A stretch of DNA of 64,000 nucleotides, from the NCBI RefSeq assembly GCF_020184175.1, contig NC_065531.1:82864604-82928603 (forward strand), written 5' to 3'. Origin of the DNA: Aphis gossypii. Its lineage: Eukaryota; Arthropoda; Insecta; Hemiptera; Aphididae. The notes under the pieces were generated by a model. That model saw nothing but the letters and a program-made list of their open reading frames with translations, was not told the origin of the DNA and did no database searches. Position numbers and translations under genes: made by a program. The stretch's first letter is position 1; the number at the start of each line of letters is the position of its first letter. This document shows, piece after piece, positions 52,943-64,000 of this stretch.

Positions 52943-54870
52943 TATTAACCATTGATAATCCGCATTCACAGACTTCACATAAATCTCGTTTTAAGTATAT
53001 AATATTATACAATGTATGATATCATATTGTGCGCACAGGTATAGCGTACATAATATTTTAGGTAGGTACTATATATACGTATATAATGCGTGTCTATATA
53101 AATACGGTTATAATATGATGGACTTTTTCAAAAACAGTTCCACGGTCCTTTAAAAAAAAAAAAAAAAATTCCTAGGTATAATATATTAGCGATTTGAATT
53201 ACATTTTTTTTCTCCGTGCCTATACCCGTCAAAATATTGTTATAACCACTGTTATTTATGTGTATGCACGTGTATTCGGGACTCGGGTATATTATATTTT
53301 GTACGCGGTGCTGCGACGGTGGCGGTGTGGCTTTAAGTGCACGGGCACACAATGGGATGACGATAGTTCGGTTTGTAACGGTGTACGAGTGTCTGTCTGT
53401 CTGTACGCGAAAATAGGAATAATGGGCGCCGGACAATAGCGGCCGTATTGGCGTTTAGACGTGGTGTGTGTGTGTGCGTGTGTGTTGCAGGAAGTCTATG
53501 AAATCTCGACGATATAACAATATTAATTTCGCTGATACGACAACGATGATATATTGCGCCGTCGTGGTGGGCATACGTATTCCATCGTCGAGTTAAATAT
53601 ATTATAGAAGAGGACTTAATGACCCGTGAAAAATCGACCGTTGACAAAAGAGTTCAACCGCGCGGGCGCGCGCGCTAGCGTTCACGCCTCCCCGCGTGTA
53701 TAATATTTATATATACGACGATATGTGTTTACCTTTTATAGGGTCAAAACAAGGAGCAGTAAATTTTGTGTTTCAGCTCAGATCTACGGCCCGTCGTCGC
53801 GGGGTGTGCGTGACGGCTCTAACGCGTCGCACAGTTCAATTGTTCGTTAATTCATCTCTCGCGCATCATGCTCGTCCACCGCCGCGTACACAACAATAAT
53901 AATATACGTGTCGAGACGAAGCCCCCGGGCCACAAGATTTTTTTTCAGAGACCTCTAATTTTGTACTATATATACCTACCGGCTACCAACATTTATAGTA
54001 TTGTAATTATTACATTTGAAATATTGTGCGAAAACCAAAAATAATAATTTCTCATCATCTTTTTTATTTAAGTATAACAAAACTGTGTGTATAAGTACTC
54101 CAATTAGTTATAAAAATAATTTCAATAACACAGAAGATGAAAATATTTAAGTACGAATTAAAAATTATATGTTTCTATTTACGAAAAAGTGAAAAAGTAT
54201 AAGTAGTCTTATCACAAACCTATTAACTAATTTAAATAGTTCAATTTCGTGAATAATATATAACTTGAATTTAACCAATAACAATTCATTTTTAAAATAC
54301 GAAAATTATTAAATGTTTTAAAATGGTTTAATGTAAAGTGATTTATTGATGTATTCTTCAATTTAAATATCGCTCTAAAAATGAATTGAACTATACCAAG
54401 TACAAATTGTTCTATAGCCAAAAAAAGTTTTCAAAATTTGAAAGAATTAAAAAACTAATTACGCAGTACACAAGAAAGCTTAGCTGCGTATTTATGGTAT
54501 TTGATTTAGAAAATTATATTTTACAAGGTATACGTATGTGTTAAATTTAATGTTTTAATAGTATAAAAATATAATTATTATAGGCAACTTTTTATTAAAA
54601 TATCTATGACTAATTTATACAGGTGTATTGTATATTTGACAAAGCACCAACTTTGAAGTTCAAATTAGCAGTTACCTATTGGTATATCGACATAACCACT
54701 TAAACGCAAACACATCATTAATTGGTTCGAACAGTTATTAAAATTAATTTTTTCACTATAATATATCTACTACTTAATATGGTGCACAGTAAAGATAATA
54801 TATTTCTATGTTCTATACGATAAGTATAAATACATATGACTAATTTATATATAGTATAGCGAGTTAATTT
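52943..54870. other. Intergenic DNA, no gene seen
   Basis: Contains an A run near 53151-53168, a (GT)n tract near 53463-53484 and an alternating CG stretch near 53660-53675. Open frames around 53130-53900 overlap on both strands in moderately GC-rich DNA and are unrecognised. Confidence 0.5.
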
Positions 54871-54879
54871 TGTATTATT

Positions 54880-55010
54880 TATTTTATTTATTTATTTATT
54901 TCTAGTTACAAGACAAATACATGATATAACAAAGACAGATATTAACTAGGCATTACTCTACACTGAGGTGAAACCTCGTGTCGTTGAGTAAGAGACCTTA
55001 TATAAAACAA
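54880..55010 (-). mobile_element. Possible LINE 3' end with AAAT tail
   Basis: On the minus strand a short moderately GC-rich segment runs through TGTATTTGTCTTGTAAC and then into repeated AAATAAAT. This looks like the 3'UTR and microsatellite tail of a Jockey/CR1-type LINE. The upstream coding part is not recognisable beyond a few residues, so the call rests on the tail. Confidence 0.35.
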
Positions 55011-55099
55011 ATAATTAATATTCCGTACTTTTAATATGGAAATAAATATATTTTCTGAATACACGGAACATAAATTTATGTTTTATTATTATTATTGTT

Positions 55100-56710
55100 A
55101 ATTTATTCGCGAATACAATGCGTACGGGTAAATCGTACGACGGACTTATCGTTTTGTCTCGCGAGGACACACAAAAACAAAATCGTGTTCGATTGGCACG
55201 GTCATTCCTGCGCGTATACCTTTATTATATAAACAACACATACATATATTATACCTGTGGGTGTATTATATTATTATGGATTGTCGCTCATGTACAATGG
55301 CAACGGATAAAAGGGACGTGCGCATAATGCTCGTCGGCCACGCCGCAGAACACATTTGTACACTTCGGCCGACGATGACTATGATGAATGGCGCCGTAAG
55401 CCTCGGTGTTCCAGGGACGCGAGCGCATATCACATCCCGCGATCCAGCGATCGTGCAACAGCATCAGCACATTGATCTATAACGATAATAAATTATTAAT
55501 TGGTCCATTTGTTTCGGAGGTTGTACGCTCGCTTATGTCTGTGCGGGTGTGTGTGTGCGTGTGTGATGTCTTCTCGTTGGGACCACATGCGGATTACTTA
55601 CAGGCAATAAATCACGCGCCCGGCAGCAACACAACAACGTCTACGTCTACATAATATAATATAATAAAGCTACTTTATTAAACAGAGATGGCCGATAGAT
55701 ATTATTGGTCTCGCGGAGCAGCGTATATAGTCAGCAGCCGGCCGGCCGACCGACAGACCGACTCGACAATGGGAATAATGTGAGATATTTTGACAACGAT
55801 ACACACAGTACAACGCTTTTACTCGCGCGATACCTTTTCCTCGGGGGTTTATATTATTATGTTTGATTTTTTTTTTTTTTTTTGTGCTCAAAAGGCAAAA
55901 CGGGCGCATAAACACGTCGCGTATATACACTGTAACTATATATAATATTATTATATAGTATAATATAATATACGCAACACACACCCGCAGCAACAACGCG
56001 ACGCGTCACCCATTATGCCGGGCCAGTCGACCAGAAACGTTCTGTGTGAAAGGCGTACGAAAATCGACGATGATGGCCGCACGGTTTTGTTGACAAATTT
56101 CGCACCCCGCAGTCGAACGTCGTGTGTTTTTTCGGGGATTCAAAAAACTGATAACGGGACATCTGCGCCTCAGCAATCCCGCCCGAATCGACAATAATAA
56201 TGCACTCCACTTGTGTGACGGTTTATTTCTTTTCTTTCTTTCTTTCGTTTTTTTTTTTTATTGACTCCGCGCGACGGGAAATTTTCCGAAAAAAAAAACG
56301 TGTGTTGCGGTCATTCCCCATCACGGTCGCCGACGACAGACGCGTCTCCCCTGCTACTCCAGCACCGCCGACACGACCGCGACGCGTTATCGATCATGTC
56401 GCGCGTGTAAACACGCATTTGTCACAAAAACCGACGGTTGTCAAAAAATAACCAAATATTTCGTTTTTGAGTTTTTTGACGGATACGATACGATATAATC
56501 TATTGTACTTACATTTTTCTCCGTAATCGACCGTTTTAATGTAAATACCTATCATGTGCAAATAACAATTATCCGGGTGCGTTTACGAGTAGACTATAGG
56601 TACACATTTATGGCATACATTGTAGGGCTCAAAACGTAACGCGTTATTTTGTATACTTCTTTATTTCGAAACACACTTTTATTGGCGTCACTTCGTGATA
56701 TTATGTTTGT
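55100..56710. other. CpG-richer intergenic region
   Basis: GC-richer blocks at about 55290-55480 and 55980-56420 are separated by AT-rich DNA with a T run (55868-55881). Both blocks have open frames of 60-83 codons on both strands, as expected from GC content, with no recognised domain. A (TTTC)n run lies near 56228-56244. Promoter or enhancer activity is possible. Confidence 0.35.
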
Positions 56711-56717
56711 TTTTATT

Positions 56718-56840
56718 TATTACAGTTTTAAATTGCAATTGATTTATATCAGTTAAACTGTAGTCTCTACACCATTTGCACCTCTGGCGTCTTGGAAGAC
56801 TTCCATGTATTTCATTAGTTAATATAAGCTTTAAATCACG
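56718..56840 (-). pseudogene. Possible piggyBac-like transposase C-terminal remnant
   Basis: The minus-strand frame reads LTNEIHGSLPRRQRCKWCRD and continues open. A basic stretch followed by RCKWC resembles the cysteine-rich C-terminal zinc-binding region of piggyBac transposases. The frame has a stop just upstream, and no DDE catalytic domain or terminal repeats are visible. It would be a dead fragment. The match is by eye to a short motif only. Confidence 0.3.
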
Positions 56841-56849
56841 AAGAGTGAG

Positions 56850-57280
56850 TTAAAAGATTGTTTTACTTCTTCCCGAACAGAAGAAATTGACGCATCTGCA
56901 TTATCTATTATTTTTTTAATGTATTTTTAATTTATAAGATACTCGTAGTTTGATAACGTCACCCAAAATTCTATAGTATAAATTCTATTCCCATTTTTTG
57001 AATTTTTGCGATCATTTTGAATTCAGTGTCATTTTAATATTTTTATTGGATATTTATAATTTTTGTAGATATTATTGGAATGTTTTCATACTTGTTGTTT
57101 AACAACAGGTAATACGTTATTTAGCCTAATTCTTCTCATTTTATTTATTCAAAAAACCGCTGTTTATCATCTACTTATATTCTATGAATCCGTCCATATC
57201 AACTTAAAATATTCTGTAGTAAGAACGACTTTATACTTGGATTTCTTAATTTTTTAGATTTAATATTTGTGTTTGGTGAA
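56850..57280. other. AT-rich DNA, no clear feature
   Basis: This may be the rest of the decayed transposon suggested at 56718-56840, because short protein-like pieces occur on the minus strand between stops. Nothing is identifiable. Confidence 0.3.
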
Positions 57281-57287
57281 ACTTATC

Positions 57288-57422
57288 AGCGATGCGAGTT
57301 TAAATGACCTCGAATATTTATCGCTTGAAACTGTTATTAAAAATGAATTAATAGAAATAAAAGAATTACCAAGTGTAATAAAAAGTTATGAATTATTTTT
57401 ATATGGCATTTTTAAAGAATAA
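57288..57422 (+). other. Short coding-like stretch, unrecognised
   Basis: A 44-codon plus-strand frame follows a possible weak acceptor (TTATCAG). It reads NDLEYLSLETVIKNELIEI, then ELPSVIKSYELFLYGIFKE, and ends at TAA. Its balanced acidic and hydrophobic helix-like composition is unusual for random AT-rich DNA. No start codon and no family are recognised. It could be a terminal exon or a transposon scrap. Confidence 0.2.
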
Positions 57423-58620
57423 CACAATGCATTTTTAGTATTTTTTTCATGCTTTTAAATCGTTACTAACATATATATATATTTTTTTTGATACATTTTT
57501 TATACTTTTTGGTGATTAATTTTGGGACACTATGTGTGGAATATATAAGACGATAATATTCACAAAAATAAATAATTACCAAAGCAACAACGATGACGTT
57601 GCACACTAGCTCGTTTTACAAAAAGCGTTTCAGAAATGTATTTTTAAAATGTTATTACGACAAATAAGGTTTTTTTTTAACTCTCGTCGCTTTTTTTATG
57701 TTATCGGTGTGATATTTATGTCTAAACCAGCCATATATATTTTTCGTTATAAAAGATCGAATAATAATAAAAAAAAAATAAAATAAAATAAAAATACTTT
57801 CCTGTAAACTTAAACGATTATATTAAATAAATAATAATTTTATAATTAGAATAATAAAAACCATGCAAACTCTTAATGTATATTACTACAGGTGTGGGTA
57901 TATGCACGTACATACGTATACACATTACACGTTTTAAGAAAATGCTGTGCGAGAGTGAAGAGCTCGTAATTAACCGATCGTCTCGTTTAAAAGACAACAT
58001 CGTACACGCGCGTATACAGACGACGACGCATATAATAATAATTAAGTCTTCTCTCATCACACGAGATATACATAACACATATTATTATATTATATACATG
58101 CGTTGCAGTCGCCACGGCGTGTACGTACTGTACTGTGAGTATAAAATCGTGCGGACGGGCGCGAGCCCGTTGACTTATAATATACATATATAATAAACAT
58201 ATTTTTTTATGGTCTGGCGATTCGCATAAAACAAATTGTGCGCAAAATAAACGTAATAATTAATCGATAATATTATACGCACCGTATAGTGTATATATAA
58301 AATAACGAAACGAGAAGAGGATAAACAACGACTATATTATACATATATGGATATATTATTATAATATTATGTGCACTTTATGTATGCATATACACTGTTA
58401 TACAGTATATACACATTATGTAAATGCAAATTGTAAACGTTGCTCCGCGACTTAACTGCAGCAGACTGCAGCATCCGTTGTTTTTCGCCGTGCACACTTT
58501 ACTCGGAAATTATTATCTTTGTCTCCGTCTCTCTTCTGTTTCCTATATACACTCGTAGAAATAAATTAATAGCTCGCGCAGAGACGATATTATAATGTGA
58601 GCGCGTTAGCTGTACGCCTG
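57423..58620. other. AT-rich intergenic DNA, no gene seen
   Basis: Contains an (AAAAT)n-like tract near 57770-57796 and a pair of CTGCAG sites at 58456 and 58466. Open frames near 57876-58193 overlap on both strands and are unrecognised. Confidence 0.5.
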
Positions 58621-58631
58621 TTGTACACCCA

Positions 58632-58897
58632 TACAGGGTGCTTCACAGTGTTATAGTCGGTTATTAAATTTTTTTTCACGTTTATACAGGATATTACAAT
58701 AAGTGGCCGTTTAATAATATAATAATTATGTGTATACCTAGATAATGAATGTAAACGTTTATCCGAAATAAAGAGTTAAAGGGAAAAGAGAACACTTTCA
58801 TTTTCTACGAAACATTTAAATTTTCGACTGTACGCGGAGCTTTTAATATTTTCCAGGATATTATTTTCCTGCACCATCCACGGCGAGACATCCTGTA
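58632..58897. mobile_element. Possible small terminal-repeat element
   Basis: The left end TACAGGGTGCTTCAC and the reverse complement of the right end TACAGGATGTCTCGC match at 11 of 15 positions. CAGGATATTA occurs twice inside, near 58687 and 58853. ACAGGGTG-type ends are frequent in insect repeats. No target duplication is clear and there is no coding capacity. Confidence 0.3.
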
Positions 58898-58899
58898 CA

Positions 58900-61390
58900 G
58901 ATGCACCATGTACATATATATATATACTATATTATTATAATATACGGTTACCTACGAACGCCGCACGCAAACGAAATTAATTCATACCGCCGTTGTACAT
59001 CGGCGTTATGCGCGTAGAGATGATTGTAAAATAATGATTATAATAATAATAAAAAAACTTTTTTTTTTTATTCCCCAGAACTACGGTATATTATACACGC
59101 GTGTTATTATTATTATAATACGCGTATATATATACTTACACGCGACGCATTGTTTACAATATGTATACTCGGTCGTCGTACGCGCGGCGGCGGGGTCGTG
59201 AAATACCGGCTGCAGGTATTTCGCTCACGCTCGTCGTTTTTCCAAAGAAAATTCTCATGATGCCCGAGAACGTGTTCGTACGCATACCTACAACCGTACG
59301 TATTTACGGACTTATGGTCACACGCGGTTGTAACCTCATAATAACTCGCCACACTTTATCTCCACCGTACGATATGATTGTTATACTACGCGAGCGTGTG
59401 TGTGTCTATTATTATTACTATATCACGTACCTATGTAAGACGCGCCGCGGCACGCTGTGTGCAGAGACACCTTTACGTGGAGGCTACGGAAAAACTCGAG
59501 TCTGTGCGATATTGTTTTATTTAACGACTGCTCGTTGCACTTTATCGACAATATTACCTATATTTTATAACCTTCATATAAGCATCTAAGTATGCATGTG
59601 TTTTTGCATGGTGTTTTTTCCGAGCGGTTTGCCGTTGAAGTTTTTTAAATATAGTGAGTGAATAACCACGAGAAGTCGAAATCGACATTTGTTTATTAAT
59701 TATTTTTTGTTTTTATCGTTTCCGATAAAAAAAAATATCATTGTTTCACAGCATTTTTTAACTTCATGCCTTCGAGTTAAAGAAGATAATATATACCTAC
59801 TTTCATTGGTTTGACTGTTTGAGAGCTTTATTTGAAATGTAACCCGTTTAAAAAATATATACTTACTAACAAAATGTTTAACAAAAATTATCTTATATAA
59901 ATCTGATGGTGTAACGTGTTAAAAACATTTTAATTAATTATTCGACAATCATATTTTATTTGTTTATTGCATTCTAAATAATATTGTCACGTATTACTTG
60001 CGTATATTTATGAACGTGTTAATTTCGGAACAAGAATTATTAAATCGGATAGCCAACTATAGTTAAATATGATAATATTATTTCTCTATAATCGACAATT
60101 TAACAAGTATCAACTGTGTTATTAACTGTTTGCAATATAAAATAATTTAATATAGGTGTGTAGGCTTTTTGAAAAAATATATTAGTATATATTTATATAT
60201 TATGTATCCATATGAAAAATAAAAATATATTAAACTGCTTTCTCTCAGGTTTGCGAAATCTAAAAACCACTCTTTCCTCAAGTAGACTGAAGATTCCAAT
60301 TATTTAAATGTCAAAAAATAATAATAATAATAATTCTATATTAATATTAATATTATTCTTGTCGAATTATTATTTGTGTAGATATGGTTATCGATAGTGT
60401 ATTCAAAAAATGATTTATAACGTTTAGTTTAAATTGTAATTTATATTACATATTTTCTAGAGGCGCCATTAGTTAGTATAATTTATAAAAACACAGTATG
60501 AAATAAATTATATGAATACGTGGAATATTATAAATGTAAATTAAATTAAATTTCCGTTATTTTTGTTATAAGTATTATATAAATATTAATTAATAAAATG
60601 GTAGAAAATGTAAATAACAGTTGTTGTAAGGACGAAATTTGGATAAAAATCTGTTTAAACACAAAAAAAAATATAGAATATAAAAATATGTTATTCATTT
60701 TTATTTATTTGCCTTTCAAGATGATCTGCAATAAGACGGTATAATCATTGATTTAATAGACAAAATTTATTACGTAAATACGATTTGGTTATAATTACCG
60801 TCTAATAGTTGTGCGCTTTAAATAAAAATATCAAGGTCGTGTTATTACTTATTTTCATACATCCATAAAATACAATGTAGTTATCAAATAATTCTTGTGT
60901 ATTTCAGTTTACTAATTGCTAATTCGTAATATAGGTTGACAAATAAAATGTGTTTGGAATTATGATTATAATCTAATCTCACTTATTGATGTATTACACT
61001 AATGAACAAAACAATTTGTTTTGATTGTATAGTTATAACGACTAAATTATATGCCATATTAATATCAGGTACTTACAATGATTTATTATAAATTAACTAT
61101 TTATATTATTATAATTATGTGTTATTCCGTAAACAATAGCCAACGAAATGTAAAAAACATAACATAATACATATAATTACCAATTACGTTATAATGATAT
61201 GATGTACGCTGCACGTGTGTACAATTGAGATGCCAGATAATATGTATAAATTATTTTCGGTTATACGAACCGTAAAAATAAAATTTACAAAAACCAAGAT
61301 CAAATAGGTACCATATTGTATTTTATAATATGTGTGTCGGTATTAATTGTATCTACGAGATTTCTCATTTATAAGTTGACATTTGTTGCG
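58900..61390. other. Intergenic DNA, no gene seen
   Basis: A GC-richer patch at about 59150-59580 holds a 142-codon plus frame with no recognisable domain and an overlapping minus frame. From 59600 to 61390 the DNA is strongly AT-rich and featureless to me. Confidence 0.5.
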
Positions 61391-61395
61391 ATATT

Positions 61396-61518
61396 TCAAA
61401 GTATAATAATGCGCTCCCGAACTCCAATTGAGTTTTCGATGTCACACTGAGAAGTTTCTATTCGAAGGCTCTTCAACAATGAAAACGATGCACCCATCAC
61501 TACACACGTCTTTTTGAC
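61396..61518 (-). CDS. Possible 3'-terminal exon of an unknown gene
   Basis: On the minus strand TTTTTCAG (acceptor at 61519-61520) is followed by a 40-codon open frame beginning VKKTCVVMGASFSLLKSLRI and ending at TGA (61396-61398). GC content is higher than in the flanks. No family is recognised and no partner exon is identified within the window (it would lie at higher coordinates). The opposite strand also reads partly open, so the strand is not certain. A transposon scrap is possible. Confidence 0.25.
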   Translation of the reverse strand, partial: VKKTCVVMGASFSLLKSLRIETSQCDIENSIGVRERIIIL

Positions 61519-62099
61519 CTGAAAAATTATCACGAATTGTAATACATAATAGCATTGTACATGTGAATTGAAGCATATGGGCTTTATTGTTATTATTGTA
61601 CACGCAGTTTTATGATTTTGAATTGACTGCGGATTGGATGATGTACGCGAGAGATTGAAACATCGTTTTTTAACTTTCTTTTTAATTAGTAGTAAACAAT
61701 TGAGTCGGGCGAGCACAACAAATACAATAATAACCGAATAATAAATTTTGCTCCGCGAGAATAACGAAATGTTTAGAAATATAAAATGTACTTAATTTTG
61801 ACTATACAATTCGTTTTTTATTCAAAAAAATATTTTATATTGTAAATGGATCGCTATAATATGATGCAGGCCATTAACATTTTGTACCAAACAATTTAAT
61901 TGCATGTAAGCAAACAATGATAATAATATTGATATAACTATATGCAATATACTTTATATAAGTATAATATTGATAATATAATATATGCAGTAATTATGCA
62001 CCACGGGTTTGTCATTTAATATTCAAAAATGCAGATCTGTGTCATTTTACTGATATCGTTCTCTGATAGTTTTGATTATAATATGAATAGACATATTTA

Positions 62100-62820
62100 G
62101 CTTTGACTTTATAAGAGTAGAAAACACAATCGAAGATTTAGGTATTGTTTTCAACACAAAATTAACATTATTTCCTTACATAGAACCTTCTAGTTGTAAA
62201 GCACTAAACATTTTTGGGTTTGTACTTAATTCAAATTGGTGTTGTCTTGGCCCCTGATTAAATTATTATACTATACCTTTGTATGCACAGTGTTTGAACG
62301 ATAGGATCTATATTGTGGAATTCTCAAGAAATTAGTCATAACTATCTCGTGTATATAGCTTAAATTATTTATACTTTGTTGGACGTGTATTAAAAATTGT
62401 TCACTAGTCATCTGATTATTATTTATTATCCAGTTCTTTATTTTCTGCAATTATCCTCGTCGGCTAGTAGAAACCATCATAGGAAAACTCAAGCAAATTT
62501 AACTTCTCTGTCTAATTTAACTTACAGATAAAACTGACTACCCAAATCTCCTCTTTTGCATTGACTTTAGAATCTCTGCTTTGACCGCATACAATAACTA
62601 TCAGTTTTATTTTCCTGTTTTTAACACAAAATACGCTACTAATAAGCTACTTGTAAGAATAATGAAGATTATTGATACTGAACCGTCTCACTCTTTTAAT
62701 AAACTTACTGTATCATACTTTATAGTATATATTATATTTCATGTTTCCATTGTGTTAGTTAAACATTTTTGCTGTTTTCGTTTCTTATTTTATCTTTTAA
62801 TCGTATGTTAGTATTTCAAC
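62100..62820 (+). mobile_element. Decayed LINE, reverse-transcriptase C-terminal part
   Basis: Translated plus-strand pieces match, in order, the region after the reverse-transcriptase palm in Jockey/CR1-type LINEs. EDLGIVFNTKLTL (near 62132) matches the conserved DLGV.FD.KL motif. GSILWNSQEISHNYL (near 62304) matches YGS.IWNP. The segment from about 62526 reads DYPNLLFCIDF, then RISALTAYNN, then YATNKLLVRIMKI, matching the R.P.R...F..P and TNY...P..R.M signature of the C terminus. The pieces lie in different frames with internal stops, so the element is dead and 5'-truncated. The 3' boundary is unclear, perhaps near 62880. Confidence 0.75.
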
Positions 62821-62883
62821 TATGTAATTGAATGTTTCTTGTAATGTAACCAATGCGCTGCCAGCCCGTATGTATTTAATTTT

Positions 62884-64000
62884 TATTATTTACTCTGAAA
62901 TACTATACATGAGCCTAAATTGATATATTTTTTACTTTTAATGTTTGAATGTACAAGTATACATATTAATCATAGACTTTCATTAAATAATTTTAAAATG
63001 TGTACTGAAATCGTTTTCTCAAAATTGTACAATGTGATTCAATTGTTTACACTTTTTATTCGCATAATCCGTATAAAAATACTACAATAATTAATAATTA
63101 TTTTTTTAATACCAAAATAAATTTGCATATGGAAACGTCATATGCACCGAGTAGATGACTGTTATAATTTGTTATGTGTTATTAAATATAAAACCCCTAT
63201 ATTGTGAAAGCAATATGGTTTTTATGTTATGAAATTAATTCATTGCATTTTGTTGTACTTTTAAGTTAAGTTATTAATTATTTTTCCATATAGTAGAAAA
63301 TAATATCTATGAGTATAACTAATTAAGTAATGTAATCTATTCTGCTGCTATCTTAAAATGACGCATTATAGAACCTTGAACTTGTATAGACAATGAGGTT
63401 TATGTATATAATATAATATTATATCATTAATGTTTACTAAAGATAGGTAGAACAATTTTTATACCGATTACCCACTTAATGTAAAACTATCGATTACCTA
63501 ATTTTAAAATATACATAATTACTGGCGTTTGTAAATTATTACTATGTTTAGATTTATAATTTTAAAATTTGTTATTCGAAATAGGTTCTGGTTGACAATA
63601 CTAATTTATCTTCAAGAAAATGTATATAGTATAACTGAAATATCAAAAATGAACATAGTATTGAATAATGATCACAACTCATATATTTTAATATTTAATT
63701 ATATTTAATGCAAAAATGTAAGTAAATAAAACAATTAGGTGAAATTGATAAATGGCGTGATATTTTGAGAAATAATTCATATAATTTAATAAATACATAG
63801 GTACCTAGTTTATTTTATATGACTTAATTAAAACAAATAAAAATAAAAATGTACACATAATTTATTGATTAAATAACATTTTTTTTTTCGAAATAAGCTT
63901 ATATTTTGTGGTACTTAAGAGTTGTATTTTTACTGGTGGAAACATTGAAACATCCATTAGTTTTGTATAAAAATGTATAGTACATTGTGCATAATATACT
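62884..64000. other. AT-rich intergenic DNA, no gene seen
   Basis: No open frame, RNA gene or repeat of note. One AGGTACCT palindrome lies near 63801. Confidence 0.55.

Noticed and set aside
59161..59589. 142-codon plus-strand frame
   Set aside because: It has no domain, a (GT)n-derived segment and an overlapping minus frame. It is probably a chance open frame in a GC-richer patch.
1..64000. tRNA, rRNA, CRISPR or prophage content
   Set aside because: No GGTTCGAATCC-type T-arm in cloverleaf context, no rRNA-like conserved block, no regularly spaced repeats and no phage-like gene runs were seen by eye.

Overview
The window looks like an insect nuclear-genome contig, most likely an aphid (Hemiptera). 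The DNA is very AT-rich, with scattered CpG-containing, GC-richer islands and microsatellites. It carries many copies of AGGTACCT-type palindromes, which I associate with aphid genomes, and its introns have ordinary GT-AG signals. I see no prokaryotic, viral or CRISPR features. I found no tRNA or rRNA gene by eye. Species assignment is inference.

Only one protein-coding gene can be supported firmly: a knirps-family (NR0A) orphan nuclear receptor on the minus strand. Its coding sequence is split. The first coding exon (20341-20418) encodes the first zinc finger. The second (14026-15435) encodes the second zinc finger, the knirps box and a long disordered tail with two CtBP-type motifs. The two join in phase 0 and give a protein of about 495 residues. 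The first coding exon starts exactly at an ATG that directly follows a splice acceptor, so at least one upstream leader exon must exist. A GC-rich block at about 29970-30750 ends in a minus-strand GTAAGT donor and has a TATA-like run at its far end, and it is the best candidate. The gene would then span about 14.0-30.8 kb, with a 9.55 kb first intron and a 4.9 kb second intron.

The rest is a gene desert with transposon debris. There is a Tigger/pogo-like MITE in the second intron (19539-19897), a hAT-like MITE (33901-34079), and a decayed Jockey/CR1-type LINE 3' end (62100-62820). Weaker traces are a LINE endonuclease fragment (45860-45979), a LINE tail (about 54880-55010), a piggyBac-like remnant (56718-56840) and a possible small terminal-repeat element (58632-58897). 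The left edge may hold the tail of a plus-strand gene. Large noncoding flanks are typical of developmental transcription-factor loci, so much of the desert may be enhancer DNA, but sequence inspection alone cannot show that.

The most unusual signals are: a strong excess of CTGCAG, including three perfect copies of the 10-bp palindrome CACTGCAGTG and a cluster near 41.25-41.62 kb; a GC hairpin at 3249-3290; a CGT/ACG triplet hairpin near 2303-2355; a pre-miRNA-like hairpin at 27436-27505; and alternating Asp/Glu and Arg blocks in the nuclear receptor, encoded by triplet-repeat DNA. I found no clear novel multi-gene system.
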